DNA of 64,000 nt from Inhella proteolytica (GTDB lineage: Bacteria; Pseudomonadota; Gammaproteobacteria; Burkholderiales; Burkholderiaceae_C). A model generated the notes under the pieces. It made no database searches and was not told the origin of the DNA. It worked only from the letters and a program-made list of their open reading frames with translations. Location: contig NZ_JAEDAK010000007.1 in NCBI RefSeq assembly GCF_016093275.1, positions 124,001 through 188,000 on the forward strand, given 5' to 3'. Positions 63,696-64,000 of this stretch are shown here, one piece after another (positions within the stretch are counted from its first letter, which is position 1; each line of letters opens with the position of its first letter). The position numbers and the translations under genes were made by a program.

Positions 63696-64000
63696 ATGGC
63701 TGCTATCACCGCAAGCATGGTCGCCGAGCTGCGCGCCCGCACCGACGCCCCGATGATGGAATGCAAGAAGGCCCTGACCGAGGCCGACGGCGATCTGGCC
63801 CGTGCGGAAGAAATCCTGCGCGTCAAGCTGGGCAACAAGGCTGGCAAGGCCGCCTCGCGCGTGACTGCCGAGGGCGTGATTGCCGCCGCCGTGAAGGGTG
63901 ATGTCGGTGCGCTGATTGAGATCAACTGCGAAACCGACTTCGTCAGCAAGAACGACGCCTTCCTGGCCTTCACCAATGCGCTGGCCGCCCTGGTGGTCGA
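63696..64000 (+). CDS. tsf: Elongation factor Ts, 5' part
   Basis: The first 101 codons of the guanine-exchange factor for EF-Tu; the rest is beyond the window. Starts [20 protein letters not shown], continues [14 protein letters not shown] and ends in the window after [15 protein letters not shown], which carries the conserved TDFV contact to EF-Tu. Ribosome site GGAGAG precedes the ATG. Confidence 0.97.
   Translation, partial: MAAITASMVAELRARTDAPMMECKKALTEADGDLARAEEILRVKLGNKAGKAASRVTAEGVIAAAVKGDVGALIEINCETDFVSKNDAFLAFTNALAALVV

Overview
The window is GC-rich chromosomal DNA from a betaproteobacterium, most likely order Burkholderiales and close to the Rubrivivax/Leptothrix/Roseateles/Inhella group. 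This is inferred from the very high G+C in third codon positions, the co-linear run ndk-rlmN-pilW-rodZ-ispG-hisS-yfgM-bamB-der-hfq-hflXKC-hisZ-purA, divergent bamD/rluD, and a PEP-CTERM (exosortase) sorting signal. Genus was not determined.

Layout. 1-10,192: end of a Pil-Chp twitching-chemosensory operon (pilI 3' end, pilJ, a 2,226-residue ChpA/PilL hybrid kinase), followed by a GGDEF diguanylate cyclase that probably links surface sensing to c-di-GMP. 10,284-20,780: a TetR-controlled tripartite RND efflux operon, then a serine hydrolase, a GNAT acetyltransferase and a MalT-like LuxR regulator. 20,781-26,184: a PF10136 membrane protein opposite a two-gene module, a Tat-exported phospholipase C ending in a dockerin-like repeat and, overlapping its 3' end, a small cohesin-like protein with a PEP-CTERM anchor. 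26,185-26,978: a hairpin-dense, lower-GC patch with one orphan secreted protein.

27,133-35,307 (minus strand): a type VI secretion islet of a TagX-like M15 peptidase, a PAAR protein, an unusual membrane protein with a degenerate ketoacyl-synthase-like domain, TssM, TagF and an OmpA-type protein; the sheath, tube and baseplate genes are not here. 35,308-36,783: an unrecognised one-TM protein and a 346-bp MITE-like element flanked by CTAG duplications. 36,780-42,260: PP2C phosphatase, bamD, rluD, scpB, rluB. 42,373-58,504: the housekeeping run above, whose genes mostly overlap or abut and which combines nucleotide metabolism, rRNA/tRNA modification, envelope biogenesis, isoprenoid synthesis, ribosome assembly and membrane proteolysis control. 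58,505-64,000: two tandem tRNA-Leu(CAG) transcription units on the minus strand, rnr, a convergent bifunctional NAD(P)HX repair gene, then rpsB with a structured leader, and the start of tsf.

The most interesting items are the dockerin-phospholipase/cohesin-PEP-CTERM pair, the ketoacyl-synthase-like T6SS protein, the CTAG-flanked MITE whose target duplication carries a stop codon, the duplicated tRNA-Leu units, and the rpsB leader. Boundaries and motifs were read directly from sequence; family assignments are by recognition, without database searches.
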